From NCBI GenBank assembly GCA_036971715.1, contig JAVHJL010000004.1, positions 3,162,001-3,226,000 on the forward strand: a stretch of 64,000 nt of DNA, in the 5' to 3' direction. This document shows positions 11,716 through 22,688 of the stretch, piece after piece. The notes under the pieces were generated by a model. That model was not told the DNA's origin, did not search any database, and worked only from the letters and a program-made list of their open reading frames with translations. Origin of the DNA: Arthrobotrys musiformis. Taxonomy: Eukaryota; Ascomycota; Orbiliomycetes; Orbiliales; Orbiliaceae. The position numbers and the translations under genes are program-made. Numbering within the stretch: position 1 is the first letter of the stretch; each line of letters starts with the position of its first letter.

Positions 11716-13528
11716 ATGATGGCGCCTCAAGGTTCTTTGACAAAGCTGTATTCCGAGTTCATCGTCTCGCCGAAGCGGGATATCCTGCACGACCAAGCTG
11801 GTCTCCACTACATCGGTAGCACCGGGAACTCCTTTCAATCTGGCGATGCCATCATCAACCACCTCAAAAGAGAGGCTGGGTGGTACACCAAGAAGGAGCA
11901 GAAGGTCCTATCCTCTGTTGAGACCCACACTTCCGTCGTCCTTGAGATCTCAAATGTGATCGAATTCACCAATGGCGGTGGAATGCTGCTGCCTAACTTG
12001 GACGACAACTTTGTTACCGATCAAACTGTTTCTCTTCCCATAGTAAGTGAATACCAAATGTGTGGTGTTTTCTTTGGTCTTTTGTTTTTTCCCCGTTTGG
12101 CGATGCAATGCCTGCATGGTGCATGCATGGTTCGCGTGCGTGCGTGCCTGGGATTTTTTTCGCTGATCCGACTGGTTTTTCGGTTGTTTGTAGGTCCACA
12201 TTGTCCAATTCGAAGACGGCTTGATCAAGCAAATCCGCCAATATTGGGACCAGGCCTGCCTTCTCAAGCAGCTCGGTGTCATCGGTAAATCTGGCAAGAA
12301 TTGGCCAATCCGTTCTGGCGAAGAGCAAATCAAACTCATTAAGCAGTCCGTCAGCTCTGTGGCTGAATCTGCCATTGATTTGAACGAATCTGCTTCAACA
12401 CGTCCTTCGTCCAAGGGTAGCAACCAGTCGGGCCGTGAAAGCATCCAGCTTTTCGCTCCGAGAGAGCTCGACGAAGACGTCTTCAAGCCGGCCGTTGCTC
12501 CCCCCCGCGGTGGCATCAAACCTCCAGGCCGCCAGCTCCACGATATCATTGGCGAAGAAGGAGACACTCCAAATGTTATTCAAACTCCAAAGGGCGGTAT
12601 CGGAAACGGCCCTCGTCGTACTTTCTTTGTCGGCCAGGAAATCGACGAGAACAACTCCACGCCTGATCGTAAAATCAACGTCCATTCGGGCAAGTTCAAG
12701 CACTTTGAGCTGGAGCATAACCCAGATAAGGATGCAGAAGCTCCGAAGCCCGCCGCTCCTAAGCGTACTAGCATCTACTCTAAGGCCGGATCATCTTGGG
12801 ATTTCGCCGATTTCGCTACTCCCGAAAAGCGTCCAACCAAGATTGCGGCCCAGCACGCTCGTACCATGACCTGGAGCGACGATGAGGAGGAAGCCTCCCC
12901 AGTTCAGCAACAAGCCAAACCTCTCCCTCGAAAGGGCCTCAGCTCTCAGTTTGAACTTGTCGACGAAACTCCAAAGAAGGCTAATGGACCTTCTCGCGAG
13001 CCGTACGTTCGCAAGGGCAACGAGACCAACTTCGCCTTGACCGACGAGTCTCCAAACAACGGAACCGAGAAGAAAGCTGCCGTTCCACTCTCTCGCCAGA
13101 CTGTCGTCAAGGGTATGGAAGCCAACTGGAGCAATTCTTCACCGCTTGGAGAAGCTAAGCCTGTCACCAACTTTGGCGGAATCAGCACCAGGGGCGACGG
13201 GATGGGCGGCAAGAAGGGCTCCAACCGTAACTGGGAGTTTGAGGATGAGACTCCGAAGAAGGCCAATGGTACTGGAATCAAGACCTCTGGTAATGGGATG
13301 GGTGGAAGACTCGGTTCCGAACGCGCTTGGGCCTTTGGCGCTGAGGAGGAAGATGCTAATGTCCACAAGCCCGTCTATAAGACTGCTAACGATGGCATGG
13401 GTGGTCGAAAGGCTACTGGCCGTGGTTGGGCATTTGATGAAGAAGAAGAGGCTGAGAAGCCAGTCAAGAAGGAAAATGCTGGGTTCCGCACCCAGAGCAA
13501 GCCCACCAGCGACTTCTGGTCCTTCTAG
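11716..13528 (+). CDS. NTF2-like domain protein with C-terminal GMGG/DETPKK repeats
   Basis: Two exons, 11716-12042 and 12194-13528, encode about 553 residues. The first exon and the start of the second (residues 1 to about 135) look like an NTF2-like fold: the pattern of Tyr/Phe helix, a LEISNVIEF-type strand and an IVQFEDGLIKQIRQYWD strand-helix is typical. The rest is predicted disordered, with repeated short motifs: three GMGG units, each followed 8-9 residues later by a W-[AE]-F core, and several acidic DETPKK-like segments. Similar GMGG/W-F repeat proteins occur in other ascomycetes as far as I recall, but no function is known to me. Two ATGs are adjacent at the start; either could be used. 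The intron contains GC-rich TGCATG/GTGC runs. Confidence 0.82.
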
Positions 13529-14107
13529 GCGATTCTCTCGTACCGTTTACCTCTTGATTCGATGGATCAATTGAAACTGATGAAGATATGACCCGAAAGT
13601 ACTGACCTGAAAAGAATTATCTCTGGCACCCTTGTTTTTCTTCCCTTCTTCTTCTTTTTTTCTTGTAAAGCCTTAAAAGGTGTATCTGGCGTCCCTGTTC
13701 TTTCTCTATGTGTGTTAGAAGAGAGAGGAATATTTTCTTTTGTCGGTGGGCAATACTTTTTCTATGGCGATGGATTAATTCTTTTCTTCCTGTTGTTTTT
13801 CCCCTTTCACGCTCAGCAGCCCCATTCCCTTATATCTGTTCTATGGACGGTGACGGGTTCACTTCGTGTACGTAATTTCTACTCTACGGCTATAGAGCAA
13901 CTATGCTTCAATGGCTACCGTTTTATTGCTATTTCTATTCTGGGTCCCGCCTCTTTCTAGTGTTTTAAGTGCATGTTCAATTCGCTGTTTTTTATCCATC
14001 ATACCAATCGGTGTATCTTGATACGCTTTCTAAAGGCCGGGTGTCTTGCTTTTGTGGTTTGCGTGACGATATATCTACATTGCACTCGACTCCCTGGTGA
14101 TCTGACG
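13529..14107. other. Convergent 3' spacer
   Basis: The NTF2-like gene and the alpha/beta hydrolase end toward each other here. It is T-rich on the plus strand and contains their 3' untranslated regions. No gene is seen. Confidence 0.6.
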
Positions 14108-15730
14108 TTATGCCTGACTTTGCTGCCCGTCAACAACAGCAGCTTCCGCGATATCCCCCACTAATCGGGTATACCATTTCTTCTCGTCGAAGACCTGGGC
14201 ATGATCCAAACCCTCACCCCATACGACTTTTAATCTCCCTCCTGCCTCGTCTTTAGTCTCCCACTCCCCATTCACAAATTCCACGCCTCCACCGTCACTG
14301 TCACCGTCATCGGCAAACCCGCCGGTATTGGTCAAATAATCCTTTACACCCGCAGTATCCACAATCAAATCCCTCTCGCCCAACCAAACAACCACATCCC
14401 TCCCCTTCAAATCATCCTTCCAAAGAATATTCTCAGCCCAAAAGAACCTTCTGCAGAGCGTATGCGCGACCATTTGGTCCGTACTCGCGAAGTAGTGCAG
14501 CATATGCTCATTCGCCCTCCTCGGCTGCCTCCTCAGGAAATTATAGGCCACGTCCGGAAGATGGAGGAGTATTGTCACCGGATCGATTAGTACCAGCGAA
14601 TCCACCATGGTTGATAACTGCGTGTCGTGGAGGATGTGGGTTGATACGACGGTACCGTAGGAATTCGACGCCAGGACGAATTTTGAGAAGTTGTGGTGGG
14701 AGAGGATGCGGGTTATCGATGCTAGCATTTCTGCTTTCTTCTGCATTGGCGGGCAGATTCGGCCGGAGATTGGGTCGATTTCGAGGACTATTATTCCTGT
14801 TGTTGGGAGGGTTGCGGCGAGGGTTTTGAGGGTTGGGACGTAGGGGTGGATGCCTATGCCTATTCCGTGGATGTAGAGGATCGGAAGTGTGGTTGTGGAG
14901 GTGTGAGGGCGGTACCAGTATGGTAGGGTTGGGGAGGGGGTTTTGTTTTTTGTGAGGAGGGTGGAGAAGCGGAAGGGGAAGGTTGTGAAGAAGGTTGATA
15001 GGGGGCGGCTGTAGTATGTGTACCCTCCGAATGCTAGTCGGATTGAAGTTAAAGTGTCGATTCCCGTGAGTATCTATCGTCGTTTATATTAGTATATCGA
15101 TCTCGTATAACCCCCCCTTAAGCAGGGGGTTCTTATAAAATCTATACATATACGTACAATATACCAAGCCAAAGGTCGATGCTTCATGCGCACTTGATCG
15201 ATAGTAAGTCTATAACACTCAGCCTTCCCCCTCCCTTCCTCGAACTTACGTCCCATCTCCTGCTCCACCATCCCAACATACTCCTCAATCTCATCCTCCT
15301 GCTCATCCCCATCCGGCTCTTCGCTCCAACTCCCGGAAGCATTGAACAAACTCCACCTCAAGAACTCCTTCATATTATCCTTTTTGATATCCTCCACCCT
15401 CGCGCCGAGGAACCACCTCTGCAGATAAGCCCCATGATCCGGAATCGTAGAAATAATCCTCGAAAACAATAATTTCCGCTCCGAAGACGGTGGGAGCGGT
15501 GGATGTTCCGCTGCAGCCTGAAGCGTGAATTTCCGGGGTAGGTAGATTAGAAAGTAAAACGCCGTTTCAGCGATCGGATACAGACTCAGGAGTTTGACGG
15601 TGGGGGTTAAGAACGCGGGTGGGAGGAAGGGGAGGGAGAAGGTGTAGATTATGCTCAAGGGTGTGATGCTGCGGAGGACGGTTACGGCGGTGCGGATCGC
15701 GATTAACTCTATAAAACTCGTTCCTATCAT
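14108..15730 (-). CDS. Membrane-associated alpha/beta hydrolase
   Basis: Two exons, 15730-15158 and 15073-14108, encode about 512 residues. The N-terminus has two hydrophobic segments (roughly 13-37 and 43-66), suggesting membrane anchoring. A charged linker follows, then an alpha/beta hydrolase domain from about residue 255. The oxyanion HG motif reads YIHGIG. The nucleophile elbow is ASNSYGT with Ser329; the usual Gly-X-Ser-X-Gly has Ser in place of the first Gly. Acid and base candidates are Asp426 (GERD) and His482 (GLDHAQ). The order and spacing fit a working triad. The substrate cannot be told from sequence. It converges with the NTF2-like gene. Confidence 0.8.
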
Positions 15731-17087
15731 TTTTTATAGTTTTTTTACACCTTTTTTCGAATTGCAATTGCGGGGAAAGAGGGAAAGTGGGATGGGATTT
15801 GTGAGGATTAGGAAAGGGGGGTTGTGGATTTCATTTCATGCGATCCAGCACGAGGGAGTCTTTTATATCGTGATTGACGCGGTGGATATATAAAAGTGGG
15901 TCCGCTATTGTTGGGAATTCGAATCCCCATGCAGATGTGGCATGAGAGGACGAACCGCGTTGTTTTTGTTGGACTTTTTTCTCCCATACAAAGGAGCAAG
16001 ATGACGTTGACGCTATCTAGTATATCGACGGGCCTGGGCTGGGATTGACGGCTGGATATTAACGAGCGTCTTTTTGGGCCAGCGGAAGGAGATGCTGGGG
16101 CGCATGTGAAAAGGGTTCTATCTGATGATTTTCAGGGTTTCCCGTTGGAAGACGAGTCGAGTCGACTCAATGCCATGCTACGCCTGGGTTATCAGGGTAT
16201 TTATAGCATGTGACGTCCGTTTCTTGACGTTCGTCTGTGGATGATCACACGCGTGGATATACGGCTGTATACCGTTTGGGCTGCGCGGCTGCATGGTATT
16301 GGTTAGTCGCTATAACAAAGGATATTATACCCTCCTTTGACCTTCGGTGGGCTTTGTTGGGAGGAGTATGCTCATAAAGTTAGAAATTCGAGTCAGTGAT
16401 TTAGTTCTGTGGCATATATTCAATACAGAGTACGTATACAGAGCTAGCTTAAGGTGGTCTCGTTCCCAGACTTCACAAACGGGGCGCTTAAGGCCCATAT
16501 TACTAGGTTAACGAAGCTGTCCGCGTGCGAAGCTTGAAGGAGTGCATGTGCAAAGACCCCCATCCCAACAAAGAGTATCTTAGAAAATAGTGTACGTTTT
16601 CATGTGAAGCTGGATTTCGAGAGGATGTCAAGGTCTCAATAGTAAGAGATATATATGCGTGCGAATCTAAATCTCAGGATTGTTGCAGAGCAATTGCTAG
16701 TGGTCAACGAACGTAGTTACGTTACCTTGAGAGCCTACGCAATCCTCGCGATTGCCTGATATATACAAATATTAAATATTGGTAGCATATCAATGTGTTC
16801 ACGTTCCATTCTGATGCATGATGAAATTACCGGCAGTCTGGTTTACGGGACAAATGAAATTATCAGATTTGAAATTTTTGTCGATTACTCCATGATTGGA
16901 GGAAGAGGGCGTAGTTGATACAACTGTCCCGGTGCATATTGGTAATAATGAATTAATACAGTCTCGACGCTGGTAATGAATATTTGACACTATCCCAAAT
17001 ATTTTGTAGGTGTGTTTATACACATCTTCAGTCCTACCCCCATTGAACTTCAAGAAATAAAGTGCTGGCACTAGTAGTCAAAAAATA
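15731..17087. other. Spacer, no supported gene
   Basis: Upstream of the hydrolase and downstream of the F-box-like gene. A 90-codon minus-strand frame at 16799-17071 has no recognisable features and lies in the probable 3' region of the F-box-like gene. No repeats stand out. Confidence 0.55.
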
Positions 17088-18646
17088 TCAACCAGATAGA
17101 CCAGGCACCCAAGTAGCTAGCCCTCCCACGTTGTTCCTCCTTTTGCGATTTATCTCCCAGCCAGGCGCACCGCGTTCACTCGCATAAGGGTTCTTCCGCA
17201 GCCAAATTTCGAATTTATTGGTACACCACCACTCACGCTTACAATCGCATCCCTTTGATACAATTGCCTCGTGGAATTTCCTGGGCTGCGCCAATTGAGG
17301 AAAGTCGGCTATGTCGACAAAGCCTGGTCGAAAATACCCCAGTCGCTCTAGTCTTTCGTCGTCGCAGAAAGTTGCCTCGATATCAAAGGTGTCGTCTTGA
17401 TACCAAGGCGGGAGGTTCTTTCTGAAAATCGAGCCGGGCTCTTTCCACACGGGTCTTCCTATGATTAAATCGAATTTCTCTCCGACTCTGTCTCCCTTGG
17501 AGCGCCAGGTATCGGCGATGAGTGCTAAGAATTTGGGTTCGTAGTACTCGTATTTATGCACTCGGTGCGTCCTGGGCCTTCTACGGATGTCTCTACCAAT
17601 AGGATACCAGCCTTTGACGACTTCCAGTTGCTCATCTGGGTCTGAAGTTAGGATTTTGTGATACCAATCAAAGCAGGTCTCATAGCCAGCCGTTACAAAA
17701 TCCCGGCCAAGATCGAAAAGAATTTTATCTGCGATTGCAAATTTATTGTCTGTGGTAGGAATATATTATTAACTCTTGATAAATTTTAGGGAGAGAATGG
17801 GAATTAGGAAATAACAATAGTATTTGCCACATGGATTCAAATAAATGGGAAAGGGGGCAAGCGTAGGGTCTTTCACATACAGAGATCCATACATCCAATT
17901 TCATCACCGATTTCGATAATCTCTTCTCCGGAAAGGGATTCGACGTATCGTAATACCGCGGGCTCCAACAAACTACCCATAACCCTCGCCGCGCAATACA
18001 TCACGTTCAAGTCCTCCGAGTTCAAGAGATCCTGAACAGCCTGAAGGTTGTGATGGTATTCATCCATGAAGGGTGGTTCGTCGAAATCGTCGAAATCCGA
18101 TAGCTCCTCGAGCCGACGTTGACAATTCTCTTCCATAAAAGTCAGCTCGATGTGAAGCCGGACTAGCAAATAGCTTTCCTCCATTCTTCTCTTTTCTCCC
18201 TCCGATGGCATGAAGATCTTTGGAGTCGCGGCAGTGGTAGTATCGGTGGTATCAGGAACAGGGTCACCAAACTTTTCGGCAACGGCGGAAAAGAACCGGT
18301 TCCTGAACCAGCGGGCTGTGGTGCGGTATGAAGTAAGTTCTTTGATGTATTCCGCCTTCTGTGCCTTCGTCTGGAGTTCTGCCGGCTTGACGACTCTCTG
18401 GACATCATCGGATCGATCGAAAGCCCGAATGGCTGCAAGGGTATTCAGTAGGTGTCCAAGTTTCCCCCGCAGGAGTATCTGGAGACGGGCGTCTTCATTG
18501 ACTAAACCCTTAATGACGTCTCGAAAGGTGCGGCAGGTGGCACCCAAGGCATCCAACTCGTGCCCTGAAGCTAGGGACTTGATGATTTCTACTTTGACTT
18601 CGGCGGGAAGACCCAGGAGGGTTGGTTTGCTGGTGTAACCCGACAT
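17088..18646 (-). CDS. F-box-like domain protein
   Basis: Two exons, 18646-17881 and 17749-17088, encode about 475 residues in phase. Residues 10-50 match an F-box-like pattern: LLGLPAEVKVEIIKSL followed by LGATCRTFRDVI. F-box proteins recruit substrates to SCF ubiquitin ligases through Skp1; here the substrate-binding part is unknown. The middle is acidic and helical. The C-terminal half is rich in Trp, Tyr and Arg with a CDCKREWWC cluster that could bind metal or form disulphides. Lineage-specific expansions of such F-box genes are common in filamentous fungi. The 3' end is taken at the first in-frame stop; a further intron cannot be excluded. Confidence 0.72.
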
Positions 18647-20016
18647 CTCTTTTGTTTAACTTGTGGTAAAAAAAAGGGGGGAATATGGAAAGGTGAAAAG
18701 GTGGTCAATGAGAACGAAGAATCAACGAAGGAGCTTCAAAGAGAGGAGGATGGTATCGCGAGTATTTTGGAGGTCAAAGTGTGGTAAGTTGGATTCGAAG
18801 AAACCCAGAAACCGGCTAGCATCAATATATGTTTCCATCAGGAGGTGTAGATTTGGCCGCGTTCAAATTATCGCTCGATGCCTGAATTTCCAGGAGCGGA
18901 AATACAGATCCTCTCTCACGCCAGTCAAATATTCACTCAGCTGCAGCCGCCTATACGAATTCCATCGACCTCGCACTTCATGCCCACAGGGTAATCGGGG
19001 ATCCAGATCCTAGCCTACCTATACATACCTACGGCCTACTTATCACGATGTAATATGCATGGTGCCGGAGAATCGCGACAGTGCTTAATACGATCAATGG
19101 TAATACAAAAATGGCCAACGCGAGGAGCCTTGTTGCATGTTGTAAATTATCAGCCGCATCCTTCAGCGTTTACAATCAGACAAACAAATATCCAGGCCTC
19201 GAAATATATATATCGGTATCTAATTAATAGGGCGTTTAAGTGATTACCTATAACCAAGCCCTCAGTGCTGGATAAACTGTTAAGGGCCGGGAATGTAGTA
19301 ATACTCTATCGATACGGGTTTTCTACATCGCGTAGCATTATCCGTGTACACTATCAATCAGCTATCACTCGTAATATCTAGTTGTAATTGTATCAAGATC
19401 CATACAGACATATAGCCCCGAGACTACCAAAGATCCATTACGCACATCACAATCCCTGTTGTAATTTGTACCGTAATGGTGTTGGGCCCATGAAAGTCAT
19501 TGCCTTCCTCGCACTTAGGATGGATCTAAAACGACCCCACAAGCCTAAGACTACCATGGGAAGTTAAACGGCGAGCACAACCTTTCTAGTCTCGACACTG
19601 TTAAACGTCAGTACGGCCGAGTAAGCATAAAGATTAACAATTATATAAATTAAACGCCCCCCCCGCATGCACGAAGGTAATAAACTATCCTATAGCTACC
19701 TAGCTAAACACTCAAATAAATATAATAAATTGCGCTACATGAAAAAAAACCGGAGTCATATACAGTTCAAACGTTCAAGTTACAAGCGTAAAGATAGCTG
19801 ATAAAAAAAATACACATATTCGCAACCCAGACCAGACCAGCCAACCTACCTAGGTAAAATATATCAAAACGCCAAAATAGGAATACAAAAACCCCAAACG
19901 CACCTACCCAGTATATATAATACCATTGTCGCATAAAACATTGCTCAAACCTCCTCCTACCCTCAAACCCTCAGTATCAGGTCCGAGGGCTTCCTTGAAA
20001 ATCAATCAAGAAGTAC
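18647..20016. other. Spacer, no supported gene
   Basis: AT-rich 1.4 kb between the F-box-like gene start and the 3' end of the GAF-domain gene. Translations of the short frames have no recognisable features. Confidence 0.55.
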
Positions 20017-22688
20017 CTACGCCTTTGCCTCAAACATCAACTCCCCCAATTGACTAGCCACAGTCCTAAGCCTCTCAATAGCCTCATTGTGGTTTCCCGT
20101 ATTCCTCCGTTTAAAAGCCCCTAGTATATGCCCTCTGCACACCCTCACCCCGAGCTCACCACTCCTTCTACTCCATGCACCATCCCCACAAACAGGTCCA
20201 ACGACCATACTACCCCTTTCATCTACATAATCCCTCTGTAAAGGCAACAAAGCGCTAACTTGGTAAGAGTCGTCATCACCCCTTCCGGATTCTCTGCTGT
20301 TCACGGCGGTTAGGCCACATCTGTCGCCGAGGGCTTTTAGATGTAACTCTGTATTCAACGCTTGATTTGCACTCCCCGGTGGACCTGGGTTGCGGCGGTA
20401 GGAGCGTACCATGACGACTTGGAAGCTGGACGGGGAAAGAAGGTCTGGATAGGTGAGGTTTGAAGATGTTGGGTCTAGTCTGATGATGTAGAGGTAGTCG
20501 AAGTCTATTGCTTGTGCTATGTCGGATAGGATGGCGCGGGCCTCGGGGAGTTTTTGTGCCGGTTGGAAAGTGGAGAGGGGTAGGTTTAGAGGAAGAGGAG
20601 GGGTAGGAGGTGGGTTCGGGGAACTAGGAGGGAAACTAGCCGGCGAGATTGGTGGGGTCGTTGGGGTTTGGGCGCCAGACTGGAGAAAATGTTAGTTAAA
20701 TACCCTTTGAACATGATTTATAGACGATATCGTGACTCACTTTGAACTTCTTTGACCCTAGCTTGTAGGTGGGAGTGGTAGCTGATGGCGGTGGAGTTGG
20801 AGGCGGCCGAGGGGGTAGAATGTCAATCGTAGCAGGCGGTATAGGTAAAGATGGAAGCACTGGTAGTCCAGCCTGGTGATAATTATATTGTCGACCACCC
20901 CTCCCAGCTTTGGTCAACGTCTTCTCCGCCTCGAGCCTTGCGGCCATTACCTTCCGACTCGGCCCCGGTGATTTCGATCTCCCCAGTGAGTTATACTTTT
21001 GATTTAGCTCTGCACTCCGCACCCTTCTTTCACTCTGGCTGAATTCGTCCATGTGCATTTTCGCAGGAGCGCTAGCAGTACTTTCCCTACCTCCCATATC
21101 AACGCTGGGCGATGTTTGATGTTCTACTAGTGAGAGTGTTTTCCGGCTTTCTGGGAGTAGTCTCTCCAGGTGGGTTGATACGACATGTGCGAAATTGTTT
21201 AGACTACGAAGGTCGTTTTTTCCGAATATAGAGCGGGGGTGCCTCCCTGATATTGCAAGAACTCCGATGTTATATCCTATGGCCAGATATATAGGTATTT
21301 AGAATGGTTCTATAAGTGTAGCGATTGCAACATAGCTCGGGTGGTGTAGAATGTATGCATACCATCTGCTGATATTAATGGGCTTCCTGCGTAGAAGTTA
21401 ATTTTATTGCCGCCATTTTGAAGGGTCGGGTTTCCTTTGAATCTCCAGTCCTTTAAAAAATTTAAACGGTCAGAACATTATATCTCTCCTGCAAGTTTAT
21501 TTTGTCTTCGCATACCTTATCTGTATCAAGGATTACCATAGAATCATTTCCTAGCATAACATGTGCGCCCAAAGACAAGGCCCTTTTTGTTTTTGATTCC
21601 GTACCGCTTTAGAGAAAAGAAGAACATGTCAGCATGATAGTGTCCCGTTTAAGTGCTCTTAAAATAAATTTCGTAAAAACCTTTGGCTTTGTAGGAAGAC
21701 TGTACATTCTAATAGGGTGGTTTAATATAAAAGTCTCTGATTCATAGTCAACAAAACTGATAGATGCAAACTCCGCCTTGAGCGCCGTGGCTGCGGCTCT
21801 AAGAACCGTTCGCAAGTCGGCCTCGATGTGGCTTGCTCGCGAGAGATCATAGCGGTTCAATGACTAAAATGCCAGTTGAAGAAAAAGAAAATTAGCCATT
21901 TTTACTGCCTACTAAATAGTTCGATTGAAGAAGGAGCATACCCTTAATCTATCCGGCTCGTCTGCTGGAAATGGCGTCGGGATCCAAGATAATGAAGGTT
22001 TTCGGGGTGGCGTCTGAGGCGGATGCGACATATTGTAATGACCCTATTAAATGAACGCCACCTGAAGTCAGAATCCAATCTGGGGTGTATACCCTTCTGG
22101 GGAAGTTAAACTCACTTTTGTATAAGCCTCAAACCAATACCCCCACTCCTTCCGGTCGCTTGGCTCTCTCGAACAGTAATTTGCCATTTCCTCCAATACC
22201 CTTCTATGCCCGATTTCCATTGTCCTTGTAATTGAGACATCGCTTTTTCGAGACTTATCCTCAATTGTTGTATTTTCCTTCTGTTGTTGTTGTTCTTCGT
22301 GTATCGATATAATACTCGACGCCGTCGAATCCCTTATCCCACCTTTCGAATTCGGAGGCTGCGCCAGAACTTTCAGATTCGGTATTCTCGTGTCCGTCAC
22401 GCGTGCTTCTCGCGGAACGAGCTGGTTTTTCAAAGGCTTCACGACAGGTGAATCGCCCCATATCGACACATATCCACCGCTACCGCCACCAACGCTAGTG
22501 GAATCCGAATTGTTGGTATCGTTACAACTTGGCGAATATGTCGACTCGACCTCGGGTTCGTAGTCCTCCTCCACTCTTTCCTTTCTCCTCATATTAAGTT
22601 TAAACATTTTGAACCCGGCGATGCTTGGTTTATTGTTTAGGGATTTGAAGGTGGGGTTTAGGTTTTTGGATCTCATGGGGAAAGCCAT
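20017..22688 (-). CDS. GAF-domain protein
   Basis: Seven exons: 22688-22116, 22043-21942, 21863-21706, 21606-21516, 21450-21363, 21276-20741 and 20679-20017, about 736 residues with all phases consistent. The N-terminal 190 residues are polar and probably disordered. The central part (about 235-400) reads as a GAF-like sensor domain: a helix with ALKAEFASISFVD, then LSLGAHVMLG, VILDTDKDWRFKGNP, FYAGSPLISADG and YNIGVLAISG. This layout is known from fungal GAF proteins often linked to hybrid kinase-like receptors, but no kinase or response-regulator domain follows. A Pro-rich linker leads to a C-terminal domain with IDFDYLYIIRLDP, a second sensor-like stretch. The exon 3/4 junction is the least certain; I chose GTACAG as donor because it keeps the frame and the family pattern. 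Confidence 0.75.

Noticed and set aside
15900..15935. Possible tRNA T-arm around an ATTCGAAT core
   Set aside because: No matching acceptor, D or anticodon stems could be folded around it; the flanks do not pair.
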